Shown here: piece after piece, positions 46,457 through 55,465 of the stretch
Layout of the letters: every line of letters starts with the position of its first letter
How positions within the stretch are numbered: position 1 is the stretch's first letter
Assembly (NCBI GenBank): GCA_025359045.1
Contig: JANYHN010000072.1
Location: 1 to 64,000 of the forward strand
Length of the DNA stretch: 64,000 nucleotides
Direction of reading: 5' to 3'
DNA from: Hyphomicrobiales bacterium
Lineage (GTDB): Bacteria > Pseudomonadota > Alphaproteobacteria > Rhizobiales > Aestuariivirgaceae
The notes under the pieces: model-generated
Seen by the model: the letters and a program-made list of their open reading frames with translations, nothing else
Databases searched by the model: none
What the model was told of the DNA's origin: nothing
Translations under genes and position numbers: made by a program

Positions 46457-48310
46457 TTAATTTCCCAGTTTTTGTTTGGTGCGTCCTTGCTCATGTTTTG
46501 CATGCGCGGCCATAACTGTGGGGCGCGTGGATATTTCAGGCACCCCAACATCCCACCACGATCCACCAGCATCAGTGGTCATCATCGGGTCAGTGTCAAT
46601 TACGATCACAGTGGTTTTCGTATTCTTCTTTGACTCTTTCAAAGCCAGTTCAAGCTCAGCCAATGATTTCACTTTTGATGCAATGGCACCTTGTGATGCC
46701 GCATGTGCCACAAAGTCGATGTTGGGTGAAACTTCTTGTTTCACATTATAGTCATAAAGGTTATTGAAGCGCTCGCCGCCTGTGCCGTGTTGCAAGCGGT
46801 TGATACAGCCGAAGCCGCGATTATCCAAAAGCACGATGGTGAGTTTTTGGCCAAGCATGATGGACGTGGCGAGTTCGGAGTTCATCATCATGTATGAACC
46901 ATCACCGATCATCACCACAACTTCCTTATCCGGCGTTGCCAATTTAATGCCAAGTCCGCCTGCGATTTCATAACCCATGCAAGAGAAGCCATATTCCATG
47001 TGATAGGAGCCCGGGTAACTGGCCTGCCACATTTTATGAAGTTCGCCCGGCAATCCGCCCGCAGCACCCATCACCGTAACATCGCGTCCCAATGCCCGCT
47101 GCACAGCGCCAACCACTTGGGCATCGGATGGGCGTTCCTGATTGCCTGCCACCGTGTAAGTGTCGGCAATTTTCATCCAACTTTTAAACGCAGTTTTAGC
47201 TTTCAACGTCCATTCATCGGGCGCTTTCCATTTGCCTAAATTGTTCGAGAGTTCTTCAAGCCCTACCCGCGCATCGCAAACGAGGGGCAGGCTGCGGTGC
47301 TTGTGCGCGTCGAAGCTTTGAGTGTTCAAGCCAATTATTTTTGCAGTTGCGTTCTGAAACAAACTCCAGGAGCCCGTGGTAAAATCTTGAAGCCTTGTGC
47401 CGATGGCTAAAACCAAGTCGGCTTCATTGCACGCATCGTTGGCTGCCGAAGTTCCAGAGACACCAACAGCGCCCATGTTTAGTGAATGAACGAAGGGCAA
47501 GGAGGATTTGCCCGCCTGTGTTTCCACAACTGGAATACCATGCGCATCTGCAAAAGCACTGAGTGCTGCATTGGCATCGGAAAAGTTTACTCCGCCGCCG
47601 GCAACGATGACAGGTTTTCGCGAGGCTTTCAGTGCGGCGATGGCGCGAGATAATTCATCTTCGTCGGGGCGTGGTCTACGGAAATTCCACATCTGTTCTT
47701 CAAACATGTGAGCTGGATAATCATAAGCTTCGGCCTGTACGTCTTGGCAAAGTGAAAGTGTGACAGGGCCGCAATCAGCTGGGTCAGTCAACACGGCCAT
47801 AGTGCGGGCCAATGCTGGGATCAATTGTTCAGGGCGCATGATGCGGTCGAAATAACGCGATACGGGTTTGAAGCAGTCGTTTACCGACATTGTGCCATCA
47901 CCAAAATCTTCGATTTGTTGCAGAACGGGATCGGGCTTGCGATTGGCGAATATATCACCGGGGAGAAGTAAAAGTGGAATGCGGTTGACGTGAGCGACAG
48001 CTGCGGCTGTGACCATGTTGATTGCACCGGGGCCAATTGAAGATGTGGCAACCATAACGCGTTTGCGGTTGCTAGCTTTGGCAAAAGCGATGGCGGCCAG
48101 AGCCATGCTCTGTTCGTTTTGGCCGCGGTAAGTTGGAAGTGTGTCACGCACTTGAAACAATGCTTCACCCATGCCCACGACATTGCCATGGCCAAAAATT
48201 GCCCAGACGCCAGCAAAGATTGGGGTCTTCTTGCCATTAATCATTGTCATTTGGGTCGTGAGAAATTTCACGAGAGCTTGAGCTGTCGTGAGGCGGATCG
48301 TGGTGGTCAT
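46457..48310 (-). CDS. iolD: 3D-(3,5/4)-trihydroxycyclohexane-1,2-dione acylhydrolase
   Basis: Thiamine-diphosphate-dependent enzyme that opens the inositol-derived ring to 5-deoxy-glucuronate, 617 residues. Features are IFAGVWAIFGHGNVVGMGEAL at the start, ATSSIGPGAINMVTAAA and the ThDP/Mg motif GDGSYMMMNSELATSIMLGQKLTIVLLDNRGFGCIN. The ATG overlaps the iolC stop (TAATG). It is followed directly by iolB; iolE, often between these genes, is missing here. Confidence 0.95.
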   Translation of the reverse strand: MTTTIRLTTAQALVKFLTTQMTMINGKKTPIFAGVWAIFGHGNVVGMGEALFQVRDTLPTYRGQNEQSMALAAIAFAKASNRKRVMVATSSIGPGAINMVTAAAVAHVNRIPLLLLPGDIFANRKPDPVLQQIEDFGDGTMSVNDCFKPVSRYFDRIMRPEQLIPALARTMAVLTDPADCGPVTLSLCQDVQAEAYDYPAHMFEEQMWNFRRPRPDEDELSRAIAALKASRKPVIVAGGGVNFSDANAALSAFADAHGIPVVETQAGKSSLPFVHSLNMGAVGVSGTSAANDACNEADLVLAIGTRLQDFTTGSWSLFQNATAKIIGLNTQSFDAHKHRSLPLVCDARVGLEELSNNLGKWKAPDEWTLKAKTAFKSWMKIADTYTVAGNQERPSDAQVVGAVQRALGRDVTVMGAAGGLPGELHKMWQASYPGSYHMEYGFSCMGYEIAGGLGIKLATPDKEVVVMIGDGSYMMMNSELATSIMLGQKLTIVLLDNRGFGCINRLQHGTGGERFNNLYDYNVKQEVSPNIDFVAHAASQGAIASKVKSLAELELALKESKKNTKTTVIVIDTDPMMTTDAGGSWWDVGVPEISTRPTVMAAHAKHEQGRTKQKLGN

Positions 48311-50211
48311 TATTTTGTCCCTTGCGCTTTATTCCAAATATGCACGAGGTTTGCAAATTTGTCAGCCATCATGTTTACGGCTTGGTCATCGGTTATTTTT
48401 TCGGCTAACCAGTTAAGTGCAGCTTCATTGAAAATAGTTCGGCCAACCGCAAAGCCTCTGACATACTTTTTCCCAGCCACTGCAGTAAAGCCTTTGGCCA
48501 ACTCCTCTTCTGGCGCCTCCAGTCCGAGTAACACTATGCCACGGCAATGTGGATCATAGCTGTCAATCGTGTCTGAGATTTTGTCCCATGCGGCAGAATC
48601 AGCTTGCGGTTCAAGCTTCCACCAATCAGGTTTGATGCCTAAAGCGTAAAGCTCAATCATCGCACGGGCTATGGTGTTTTTATCCATCGGGCCATTTTTG
48701 CTGGCGATAATTTCCACTAATAGCTCGCGGCCCACTTTGCGGGCGGTGGTGTAGAGATCGCGCAATTTGGCAGATTGTTCGTCTTTCATTTCTTGCGGAT
48801 CATCGGGGTGATAGAAGGCCAAACATTTAATAGTGTGGGTGACAGGCCAATCGACCAGTCTTGCGCCCACATCTTGGGTGAATTCAAAACGAAGTGGGCG
48901 GCTACCCGGTTGTTCAAGTGGACGACCGATCCATAAGCCCAGCTTGACTGCATCGAACATTGCTTCGCGGCCATAGGTATCATCGAGTAAAGTGCCAAAG
49001 CCTGGTTTGCCGCCCGATACTTTGCCTATCGCCTGCATGGCGAGGCGTTTGAAGGGGGCGATCTTTTCACGCGATGCGCCAACTTTGTCGGCCATGTCTT
49101 CCAACTGTTTGCGGTGGTCGATGGCGAATGACAGGATCTGATCTGGCTGGGCGCGCCGCGTGGTTGCCCAGTGAATGTGGTTGATGTCTTCGTCTTCGCG
49201 CAGGGCTAAATGTTTTGAGCCGTGTTTCAAAAAATATTGCAATTCTTCGAAGGTTGCATATTCAGGCGAGCAGAGTAGGCGTGATACTGCAAAGGCTCCG
49301 CAGGCATTGGCGTAAGTGGCGCAGGTTTCATATGGCTCGTCTTTGAGCCAACCGCGCAGGAACCCCGACATGAAGGCATCGCCAGCGCCCAGCACATTAT
49401 AGACTTCAATGGGGAAGCCTTTGCCGATAATTCCGCCTTCGAGCGAAGATGGAATTGCGTCTGGATAAACTACACAACCCATGGGGCCGCGCTTCAAGAC
49501 AATCACACCTTTTGAATAGGAGCGAATGATGCGCAATGCCTCAAGCGTGTCTTCAGTGCCGCCGGCAATGTGCACTTCTTCTTCAGTGCCGATGATCAAA
49601 TCGCAATCGGCCAAAATAGTTTGGAGATGCGCTGTCACTTTATCGGATTTGATGTAGCGTTCTTCACCGGCGGCATGACCGGCGAGGCCCCAGAGGTTTG
49701 GACGGTAATCGATATCGATGATGATTTTTCGATCGTTGGCTTTGGCAATCGCCATGGCTTTGCGTTGGGCGGCATCGGTGTTGGCTTTAGCAAAATGTGT
49801 GCCTGTGACGAGCAAGGCTTTTGCTGAAAGTACGAAAGCTTCATCAACGTCGTTTGCTTCAAGTGCTGAGTCAGCGCAGTTGTCGCGATAGAAAATCAAT
49901 GGAAAAGTTTTGTCGTTTTCAACACTCAGTAAGACAAGAGCAGTGAGACGATTTTTATCGGTGACAACGCCTTCTGTGGTCACACCTTCGCGGGTTAGTT
50001 GCTCTAAAACAAAGCGGCCCATTTGTTCATCGCCCACTCTGGTGATGAGACCCGATTTTAGACCAAGACGCGATGTGCCTATTGCAATGTTGGTGGGTGA
50101 GCCTCCGACCGATTTGGCAAAGGATGCGATGTCTTCAAGGCGCGAGCCGATCTGCTGGCCATAAAGATCAACCGAGCAACGGCCCATGGTGATGACATCG
50201 AGTGTGGTCAA
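48310..50211 (-). CDS. iolC: Bifunctional 5-dehydro-2-deoxygluconokinase / DUF2090 aldolase-like protein
   Basis: A fusion of ~633 residues. The N-terminal PfkB-type sugar kinase (VITMGRCSVDLYGQQIGSRLED, KRGPMGCVVYP, NVLGAGDAFMSGFLRGW) phosphorylates 2-deoxy-5-keto-gluconate. The C-terminal DUF2090 domain (from about residue 330) is related to aldolases and may act as IolJ, splitting the product. The likely start is TTG at 50211, with a GGAGG ribosome-binding site six bases before it. An in-frame codon at 50247 has no such signal. Two IolR-like boxes lie just upstream. Confidence 0.9.
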   Translation of the reverse strand: MTTLDVITMGRCSVDLYGQQIGSRLEDIASFAKSVGGSPTNIAIGTSRLGLKSGLITRVGDEQMGRFVLEQLTREGVTTEGVVTDKNRLTALVLLSVENDKTFPLIFYRDNCADSALEANDVDEAFVLSAKALLVTGTHFAKANTDAAQRKAMAIAKANDRKIIIDIDYRPNLWGLAGHAAGEERYIKSDKVTAHLQTILADCDLIIGTEEEVHIAGGTEDTLEALRIIRSYSKGVIVLKRGPMGCVVYPDAIPSSLEGGIIGKGFPIEVYNVLGAGDAFMSGFLRGWLKDEPYETCATYANACGAFAVSRLLCSPEYATFEELQYFLKHGSKHLALREDEDINHIHWATTRRAQPDQILSFAIDHRKQLEDMADKVGASREKIAPFKRLAMQAIGKVSGGKPGFGTLLDDTYGREAMFDAVKLGLWIGRPLEQPGSRPLRFEFTQDVGARLVDWPVTHTIKCLAFYHPDDPQEMKDEQSAKLRDLYTTARKVGRELLVEIIASKNGPMDKNTIARAMIELYALGIKPDWWKLEPQADSAAWDKISDTIDSYDPHCRGIVLLGLEAPEEELAKGFTAVAGKKYVRGFAVGRTIFNEAALNWLAEKITDDQAVNMMADKFANLVHIWNKAQGTK

Positions 50212-50240
50212 TTGCGCCTCCAAGTGGATTTTTGCAAACT

Positions 50241-50284
50241 GAAACAATAATTCCAGTCATAAGTCAATATAGAATGTATATTCT
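50241..50284 (-). promoter_or_regulatory. Paired IolR boxes upstream of iolC-iolD-iolB
   Basis: Two dyads, GAAA-CAATAA-TTCC (50241-50254) and AGAA-TGTATA-TTCT (50271-50284), each fit the NGAA-N6-TTCN pattern. Their centres are 30 bp apart, near three turns of the helix, so two dimers could bind one face. The second is part of the longer palindrome ATAGAAT-GTAT-ATTCTAT. They fill the 74-bp gap between iolR and iolC. Confidence 0.55.
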
Positions 50285-50285
50285 A

Positions 50286-51104
50286 TTATTTCTTGCGACG
50301 CTCGGCCACAGCAACCGTTAGCGTCATGGCTAGGGAAAGTGTTGCCGCCATAGAGCGGAAACCTTCGAAATTGGCTTCTTGTACTTCAAACCATGGCTTG
50401 GCGATGGGTGCAAGTGGCGAGAAAGGCGAGTCTGTAATGGCAATGATGGGCACATTGCGGGCCGCTGTATCCTGAACCAGTTTTATGGTTTCGGAAGCGT
50501 AAGGCGTGAAGCTTATGGCTAAAACCACATCGCGCTTTGAAGCAAAGCTCACGTCTTCTGAAGCAAGGCCGCCCGTTGCACCAATCAGGTTGTTGCGAAT
50601 TCCCAGTTTGCCAAAAGCGTAAGACATATAAGATGAGATGGGGAAAGAGCGGCGGAGGCCAATGAGAAAGATTGTATCAGCCTTGGCCAACATGTCGACG
50701 GCTTCTTCGAGCTTTGCGGCATCGAGCTTTTCGCGCAGGTCATTCAATGATTTTTGCGATGCGTCGCTGAAGCCTGAAAAAATGACGCTGGCTTTGGAAG
50801 CGGTAATAGCATGTTCACGCATGTGTTCGATGCGCTCTTCATAGTTCATAATACGGTCGCGCAGGCGTGAGCGGAAGACATCTTGCAAGTCTGAAAAACC
50901 TGCATAGCCGAGGCTTTGGGAAAAGCGCACCAGGGTTGAGGGTTGAACTTCGGCGGCAAGAGCGATGGAGGCCACGGTACCAAAGGCGATTTCATCAGAG
51001 TGTTCCAAGGCGTAAGTTGCCACTTGGGCGAGGCGGCGCGGCAGGCTGGGTGCACGCTCAACAATGCGGGCCCTAAGAGACTCAAAATCGCGCGGTGCTT
51101 CCAT
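50286..51104 (-). CDS. iolR: MurR/RpiR-family regulator, probable IolR
   Basis: A ~272-residue repressor: N-terminal HTH-6 domain (SLPRRLAQVATYALEHSDEIAFGTVASIALAAEV, with QPSTLVRFSQSLGYAGF as recognition helix) and C-terminal SIS domain for a sugar phosphate (ADTIFLIGLRRSFPISSYMSYAFG, DVVLAISFTPYASET). In Sinorhizobium an RpiR-type IolR represses inositol genes. Position directly upstream of iolC on the same strand supports that. ATG at 51104 is used; upstream codons lack a ribosome-binding site. A box at 51147 suggests autoregulation. Confidence 0.87.
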   Translation of the reverse strand: MEAPRDFESLRARIVERAPSLPRRLAQVATYALEHSDEIAFGTVASIALAAEVQPSTLVRFSQSLGYAGFSDLQDVFRSRLRDRIMNYEERIEHMREHAITASKASVIFSGFSDASQKSLNDLREKLDAAKLEEAVDMLAKADTIFLIGLRRSFPISSYMSYAFGKLGIRNNLIGATGGLASEDVSFASKRDVVLAISFTPYASETIKLVQDTAARNVPIIAITDSPFSPLAPIAKPWFEVQEANFEGFRSMAATLSLAMTLTVAVAERRKK

Positions 51105-51146
51105 GTTTTGACACAAGCACGGAAAATAGAATTTGCCAAGCACGGC

Positions 51147-51160
51147 GGAATGAATGTTCT
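51147..51160. promoter_or_regulatory. Candidate IolR box upstream of iolR
   Basis: GGAA-TGAATG-TTCT follows the same NGAA-N6-TTCN pattern as the boxes before iolC and mmsA and lies 43 bp before the iolR start. A further perfect dyad TAGAA-5-TTCTA is at about 51191-51206, with a spacer one base shorter. The rest of the 51161-51358 gap has no gene. Confidence 0.5.
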
Positions 51161-51358
51161 TGCTCGTCATGCGTGTCTTTTAAACCTAAGATAGAAATCA
51201 ATTCTAGCACGGGTATGTTGGCTTGGAGCCAATTTCTGATCTCCTCTGGTAGGGTGGTAGCTGGCGAGATCAAAATCGCCGTGTACGAGCTTTAAAATCA
51301 GTTTAAATGCCTAGTGAGTGAATATATTGTGAATATTTCTCGCTTTTGGCATTTGCCG

Positions 51359-53017
51359 TCAGCCTTCGTCAAATCCCCTAGCTCGATATGGCCTCCGGCG
51401 TTGTGTGTTAACCGGGGGCAAGTTTGAATCGGGAGCAGCTATTGCCTGTTTGATTCTGCGCAGAATGGCCGCACGGTCTTTATCTGTGGCGGCTTTGGCC
51501 AACGTATCATGCAAATCAAGCACGATGCTTTGAGCGTCATTGTGCCAATCGAGCTGAGCAACGACACCTTGATCGATCCTCGGTTTCATCGTGCCTACGA
51601 TCAATTTGGCGTTATCACCCGAAAGGTCATATGTTTCATCTAGAGCTGGACGAATGATGCGGTCTTCGGGGACAAGCTTGCCTTTGATCGAATCTTGTAA
51701 AGCAATCTGCCGCTCTTCTTCACCGTGGGTCAGGAACAGGGTGCGGGCAATCGGCAGACGTTTGGAAATCCAGGTTTCAAGTTCCGGGCCATCGGCGTGA
51801 CCGGAATAATCTTCGATATTTCTGATGGTAGCGGCGACAGCGATTTCCTCACCCATAATCTTCACGTGCTTTTCACCTGCCATGAGCATAGCGCCCAATG
51901 TGCCCGTACCTTGATAGCCGACAAACAGCACGGTCGTTGATTTTTGCCAGAGGCGGTTTTTTAAATGATGGCGGATGCGACCAGCTTCGGCCATTCCAGA
52001 TGCCGAGATGACGATGTGAAAGCCGGAAAAATTATTGAGGCCTTTGCTTTCGTCAACTGACTCAGTTGACTTTACAAAGGGTGAGTTGAACGCCTTGGCC
52101 AAATCTGCGCCGTTTTCCAATTCGCTGGCATGTTTGCGGAAGATTGCTGTGGCTTTATTGGCCAATGGTGAATCGATGAAGATATTGCCTTGCGGTGCCA
52201 GCTTATGATCCATGATGTAAACCAGATCGGTGACCACCTCTTGGGTACGCTCAACAGCAAAAGATGGAATGAGCATTACGCCGCCCTTGGCTGCCGCGTC
52301 TTTCAATTCGGTCGCCAATAACTCTCGGCGCTTTTCCAAGCTCCGCTCAAAACGATCTTTGCCTCCATAAGTGGATTCGCAGATTACATAATCCCAGCTC
52401 ACTGGAGATATAGGATCGCGTTCGAGCAATTTATTATCCGGGCCGATGTCGCCTGAGAATAAGATGCGGGTAGGGTTCTTGCCCGGATTTTCGATTTCAA
52501 CTTCAATGGAAGCAGATCCCAATAGATGTCCGGCATTCCAATAGCGCGCGCGAATGCCTTTTGCGGGCGTCATCCAAGTTTCATACTCAACGGGCGAGAG
52601 ATGCTTAATAGCTTCCATTGCATCTTCCAAAGTGTAGATTGGTTCCACGGCGGGCAAGCCTTTCCGGGCGTTGCGCTCATTCAAATTTCGCACGTCAGAT
52701 TCTTGGATGAATCCTGAGTCTGGTAACATGATTTGGCAGAGGTCAACGGTGCCGGGTGTGCAGTGAATTTTTCCCTGATAACCATGTTTGGTCAGTTTGG
52801 GGATGACCCCCGTATGATCAATATGCGCATGCGTCAGCAACATCGCATCCAAAGATTTAGGTTCAAACGGGAAGGGGCGGTAGTTCAACTCACTCATAGT
52901 CCTTGAGCCTTGGAACATGCCGCAATCGATGAGGACGCGGGCTTGATCAGTTTCAAGCAAGTAGCACGAACCTGTGACTGTTCGCGCTGCCCCGTGAAAT
53001 GAAAGTTTCAATGTCAT
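51359..53017 (-). CDS. MBL-fold beta-CASP RNA metallo-hydrolase
   Basis: A 552-residue metallo-beta-lactamase-fold protein with beta-CASP and RMMBL regions. The zinc motif LTHAHIDHTG is at 61-70. ILFSGDIGPDN, LMLIPSFAVERTQEV-like beta-CASP sequence (GGVMLIPSFAVERTQEV) and the late YSGHADGPELETW and LTHGEEE follow. Relatives such as the YSH1-like and TTHA0252 enzymes cut RNA. The physiological RNA is unknown. It is the second gene after the LOG-family gene, 3 bp apart. Confidence 0.9.
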   Translation of the reverse strand: MTLKLSFHGAARTVTGSCYLLETDQARVLIDCGMFQGSRTMSELNYRPFPFEPKSLDAMLLTHAHIDHTGVIPKLTKHGYQGKIHCTPGTVDLCQIMLPDSGFIQESDVRNLNERNARKGLPAVEPIYTLEDAMEAIKHLSPVEYETWMTPAKGIRARYWNAGHLLGSASIEVEIENPGKNPTRILFSGDIGPDNKLLERDPISPVSWDYVICESTYGGKDRFERSLEKRRELLATELKDAAAKGGVMLIPSFAVERTQEVVTDLVYIMDHKLAPQGNIFIDSPLANKATAIFRKHASELENGADLAKAFNSPFVKSTESVDESKGLNNFSGFHIVISASGMAEAGRIRHHLKNRLWQKSTTVLFVGYQGTGTLGAMLMAGEKHVKIMGEEIAVAATIRNIEDYSGHADGPELETWISKRLPIARTLFLTHGEEERQIALQDSIKGKLVPEDRIIRPALDETYDLSGDNAKLIVGTMKPRIDQGVVAQLDWHNDAQSIVLDLHDTLAKAATDKDRAAILRRIKQAIAAPDSNLPPVNTQRRRPYRARGFDEG

Positions 53018-53020
53018 AAT

Positions 53021-53800
53021 CTATTCCTTTGGAACTTTAAGACCAAGATTCAGCAATGCGGCCCATGCTGTTTCTGGCGTATCTGCGAAAGTGAAGAGAT
53101 TGAGATCCTTTGGATTGATCAATTTATGTTTAGCGAAATGTTCAAAATTTATGGCTTCTTTCCAAAATTTTGAATCATACAATACCACTGGAAGAGCTTT
53201 TGTCATCTTCCCAGTTTGACGTAAAGTGAGCAGTTCAAACAGCTCATCTAATGTGCCGAAGCCGCCGGGGAACACCACGAGCGCTGCTGCGCGCATGGCA
53301 AAATGCATTTTACGCATCGCAAAATAATGGAAGCGAAATGTCAGCTCTGGCGTGGAGAAGGGGTTTGGTTCTTGCTCATGGGCGAGGGTAATATTGTAGC
53401 CAATACTTTTGGCTTTGGCATCATAGGCACCGCGATTGGCTGCCTCCATAATGCCAGGGCCTCCACCCGTGGCTATCACATTTTCCCTGAAACCTTTTTG
53501 TTCAATTTTGGCGCCACTATTTTCAGAGCTCAATTTTCCGAATGCGCGGGCTGCTTCATACCAGCCGCTGCCATCGCCCTCGCGCACGCGGGCTGAGCCG
53601 AAGACCACGATGGTCGATTCAATGGCCATGGCCCTTAAGGTTTCTTCGGCCTTCATATATTCGAGTTGAAATCTGATGCCCCTGGTGGAGTCACCCAACA
53701 GGAAATCCTGATCGAGTGCTGCTAAGCGGTAGGCAGGACTATGGAGTGCTGGTTCGATGGAGGGACGATCGGTTTTGGTCAAGGCAAATCCTCTATTCAT
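53021..53800 (-). CDS. LOG-family protein (TIGR00730 Rossmann fold)
   Basis: A 259-residue protein with the LOG/lysine-decarboxylase-like motif PGGFGTLDELFELLTLRQTGK, preceded by IVVFGSARVREGDG and ATGGGPGIMEAANRGAYDA. Several members cut cytokinin riboside or purine nucleotide phosphates, releasing ribose 5-phosphate; the N-terminal ~60 residues are an extension seen in the longer bacterial subgroup. Its role here is unknown. It is the first gene of a unit with the beta-CASP hydrolase and is divergent from ppk2. Confidence 0.9.
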   Translation of the reverse strand: MNRGFALTKTDRPSIEPALHSPAYRLAALDQDFLLGDSTRGIRFQLEYMKAEETLRAMAIESTIVVFGSARVREGDGSGWYEAARAFGKLSSENSGAKIEQKGFRENVIATGGGPGIMEAANRGAYDAKAKSIGYNITLAHEQEPNPFSTPELTFRFHYFAMRKMHFAMRAAALVVFPGGFGTLDELFELLTLRQTGKMTKALPVVLYDSKFWKEAINFEHFAKHKLINPKDLNLFTFADTPETAWAALLNLGLKVPKE

Positions 53801-53882
53801 ATCTCATGTTAATGCCTAAGCGCTGCGGCCTTTGCAATCAAGTGACGAGTGTGACAGAATTAAGCAGAACAGGAATTTACAA

Positions 53883-54695
53883 ATGGCATTTGCAAAAGCG
53901 TTTCAAGTTGAACCAGGAAAGAAGGTTGATCTTTCAAAACATGATTCGCGCGACACGGGTGATTTTATAGACAAGGACAAAACGAAAGCCGAAACCGAAA
54001 ACGATTCTATGGCTATCGATGCTTTGCAGAACATACTTTACGCCGAGGGCAAGCGTTCGCTTTTAGTCGTGATCCAAGGCATTGATAGCTCGGGCAAGGA
54101 TGGCACCGTGCGAGCGGTGTTTAACTATTGTGGGCCAATCGGGGTCGTGAACACTTCGTTCAAAGGTCCCAGCGCTGAGGAGCTGAGCCATGATTATCTT
54201 TGGCGGGTTCACAAAGCTTGTCCGCCACGTGGCATGATCGGAATTTTTAATCGCTCGCACTATGAAGATGTGCTGGTTGCTAAGGTGAAAAAATATGCCA
54301 CAGCCGAAGCGATCGAACAGCGCTACGCGCAGATCAATGACTTCGAAAAAATGCTGGTGGCCAATGGCACCACAATTTTGAAGTTTATGTTGAATCTTTC
54401 GAAGGAAGAACAGAGGGTGCGCCTGCAAGACCGTGTTGATGATCCAACAAAGCGTTGGAAATTCAATCCTGCGGATCTGGATGACCGGGCTTTATGGGAT
54501 GATTACATGAAGGCCTATGAAGTGGCTTTGGAGCGATGCTCAACCGAATACGCGCCTTGGCATATTATACCCGCTGATCGCAACTGGGTGCGTAATGGGG
54601 TGATTGCAAAAATTGTCCGCGAGACTTTGGAAAAGATGGATTTAGAATTTCCGGAACCGAAAGGTTGGGACCCCAAGATGGTTAAAATAGTTTAA
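53883..54695 (+). CDS. ppk2: Polyphosphate kinase 2 family protein
   Basis: A 270-residue PPK2 that transfers phosphate from polyphosphate to a nucleotide. Walker A is GIDSSGKDG at 66-74. The second motif GIFNRSHYEDVLVAK and the lid region LQDRVDDPTKRWKFNPADLDDRALWDDY are typical of the one-domain class. Sequence style resembles PPK2 class III (AMP and ADP phosphorylation), but this needs a tree. ATG at 53883. Its end overlaps the formyltransferase gene by 4 bp. Confidence 0.9.
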   Translation: MAFAKAFQVEPGKKVDLSKHDSRDTGDFIDKDKTKAETENDSMAIDALQNILYAEGKRSLLVVIQGIDSSGKDGTVRAVFNYCGPIGVVNTSFKGPSAEELSHDYLWRVHKACPPRGMIGIFNRSHYEDVLVAKVKKYATAEAIEQRYAQINDFEKMLVANGTTILKFMLNLSKEEQRVRLQDRVDDPTKRWKFNPADLDDRALWDDYMKAYEVALERCSTEYAPWHIIPADRNWVRNGVIAKIVRETLEKMDLEFPEPKGWDPKMVKIV

Positions 54696-55465
54696 CGTAT
54701 TTTCCTAAACCAGCCTCGAATATATTCGAAGAAACCTGGGTGATACCACACTTGTGAAATGCCGCTTATTGGGTGAGTTTCGAGTTTATTCGCGTTGGCG
54801 TCCTGAATGGCTTGCGTTAAAATGGGTAAGGCCGCAGCGGTTTGCAAATAGGGATAGGTTGCAAAGGAATCTTCACCTGTCGGTTCGATTTTTGATGTGC
54901 CGATAATGTTGCCAGTATCAATACCTTGATCGACAAGATGGACAGTGACGCCGCAATTATCTTTGTCATTTTGATAAAGTGCCCAATAGGCACCATGCGC
55001 ACCCCGGTAAGCGGGGGTGATACCTTGATGCGAATTGATGAAAATGGCATCGGTTGCCGACAAGGTTTTTTTGCCAATGATACGGGTGCCGTTTACGACA
55101 ATGATATCCGGGTTGATTTCGGCTAAGCGTTTGCGAAACGTTTCGCTGTTTACGCTGTCTATTTGTTGAATAGACGAAGACAATGGCTCTGTTTGCTCCA
55201 AGCCCATATCATGGCAAATGGTTTTGATGCGGTTTTGGGAGCGCGCTGTGATGTATGGCCTTATTGCGAGGATAAAGGCAAGTTGATCGGCCACCGCAAA
55301 AAGCCCCAGTTTTTTAATTCGGTTTTTTAAAAGCTGTGCGCGTGACTGCGGCTGCTCAATAAAAGCTGGAAATAGGCCTAATTCCTTGATGAGGTGATTG
55401 TAGACAATCCAAGTCGTTGGATTATCACTGCCGAGCAAGACGAGTTTTTTGTGGATGTTCTGCAA
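54692..55465 (-). CDS. Formyltransferase-family protein
   Basis: A 257-residue protein of the methionyl-tRNA/GAR formyltransferase fold. The core is INSHQGITPAYRGAHGAYWALYQNDKDNCGVTVHLVDQGIDTGNI, which supplies the Asn-x-His and Asp catalytic residues. It has no C-terminal tRNA-binding domain, so it is not MetRS-type Fmt. Sugar N-formyltransferases have this size and lie in polysaccharide loci, and a GDP-sugar locus begins 616 bp away. The start is a TTG at 55465; a stop lies six bases upstream, so no ATG is available. Confidence 0.78.
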   Translation of the reverse strand: MQNIHKKLVLLGSDNPTTWIVYNHLIKELGLFPAFIEQPQSRAQLLKNRIKKLGLFAVADQLAFILAIRPYITARSQNRIKTICHDMGLEQTEPLSSSIQQIDSVNSETFRKRLAEINPDIIVVNGTRIIGKKTLSATDAIFINSHQGITPAYRGAHGAYWALYQNDKDNCGVTVHLVDQGIDTGNIIGTSKIEPTGEDSFATYPYLQTAAALPILTQAIQDANANKLETHPISGISQVWYHPGFFEYIRGWFRKIR

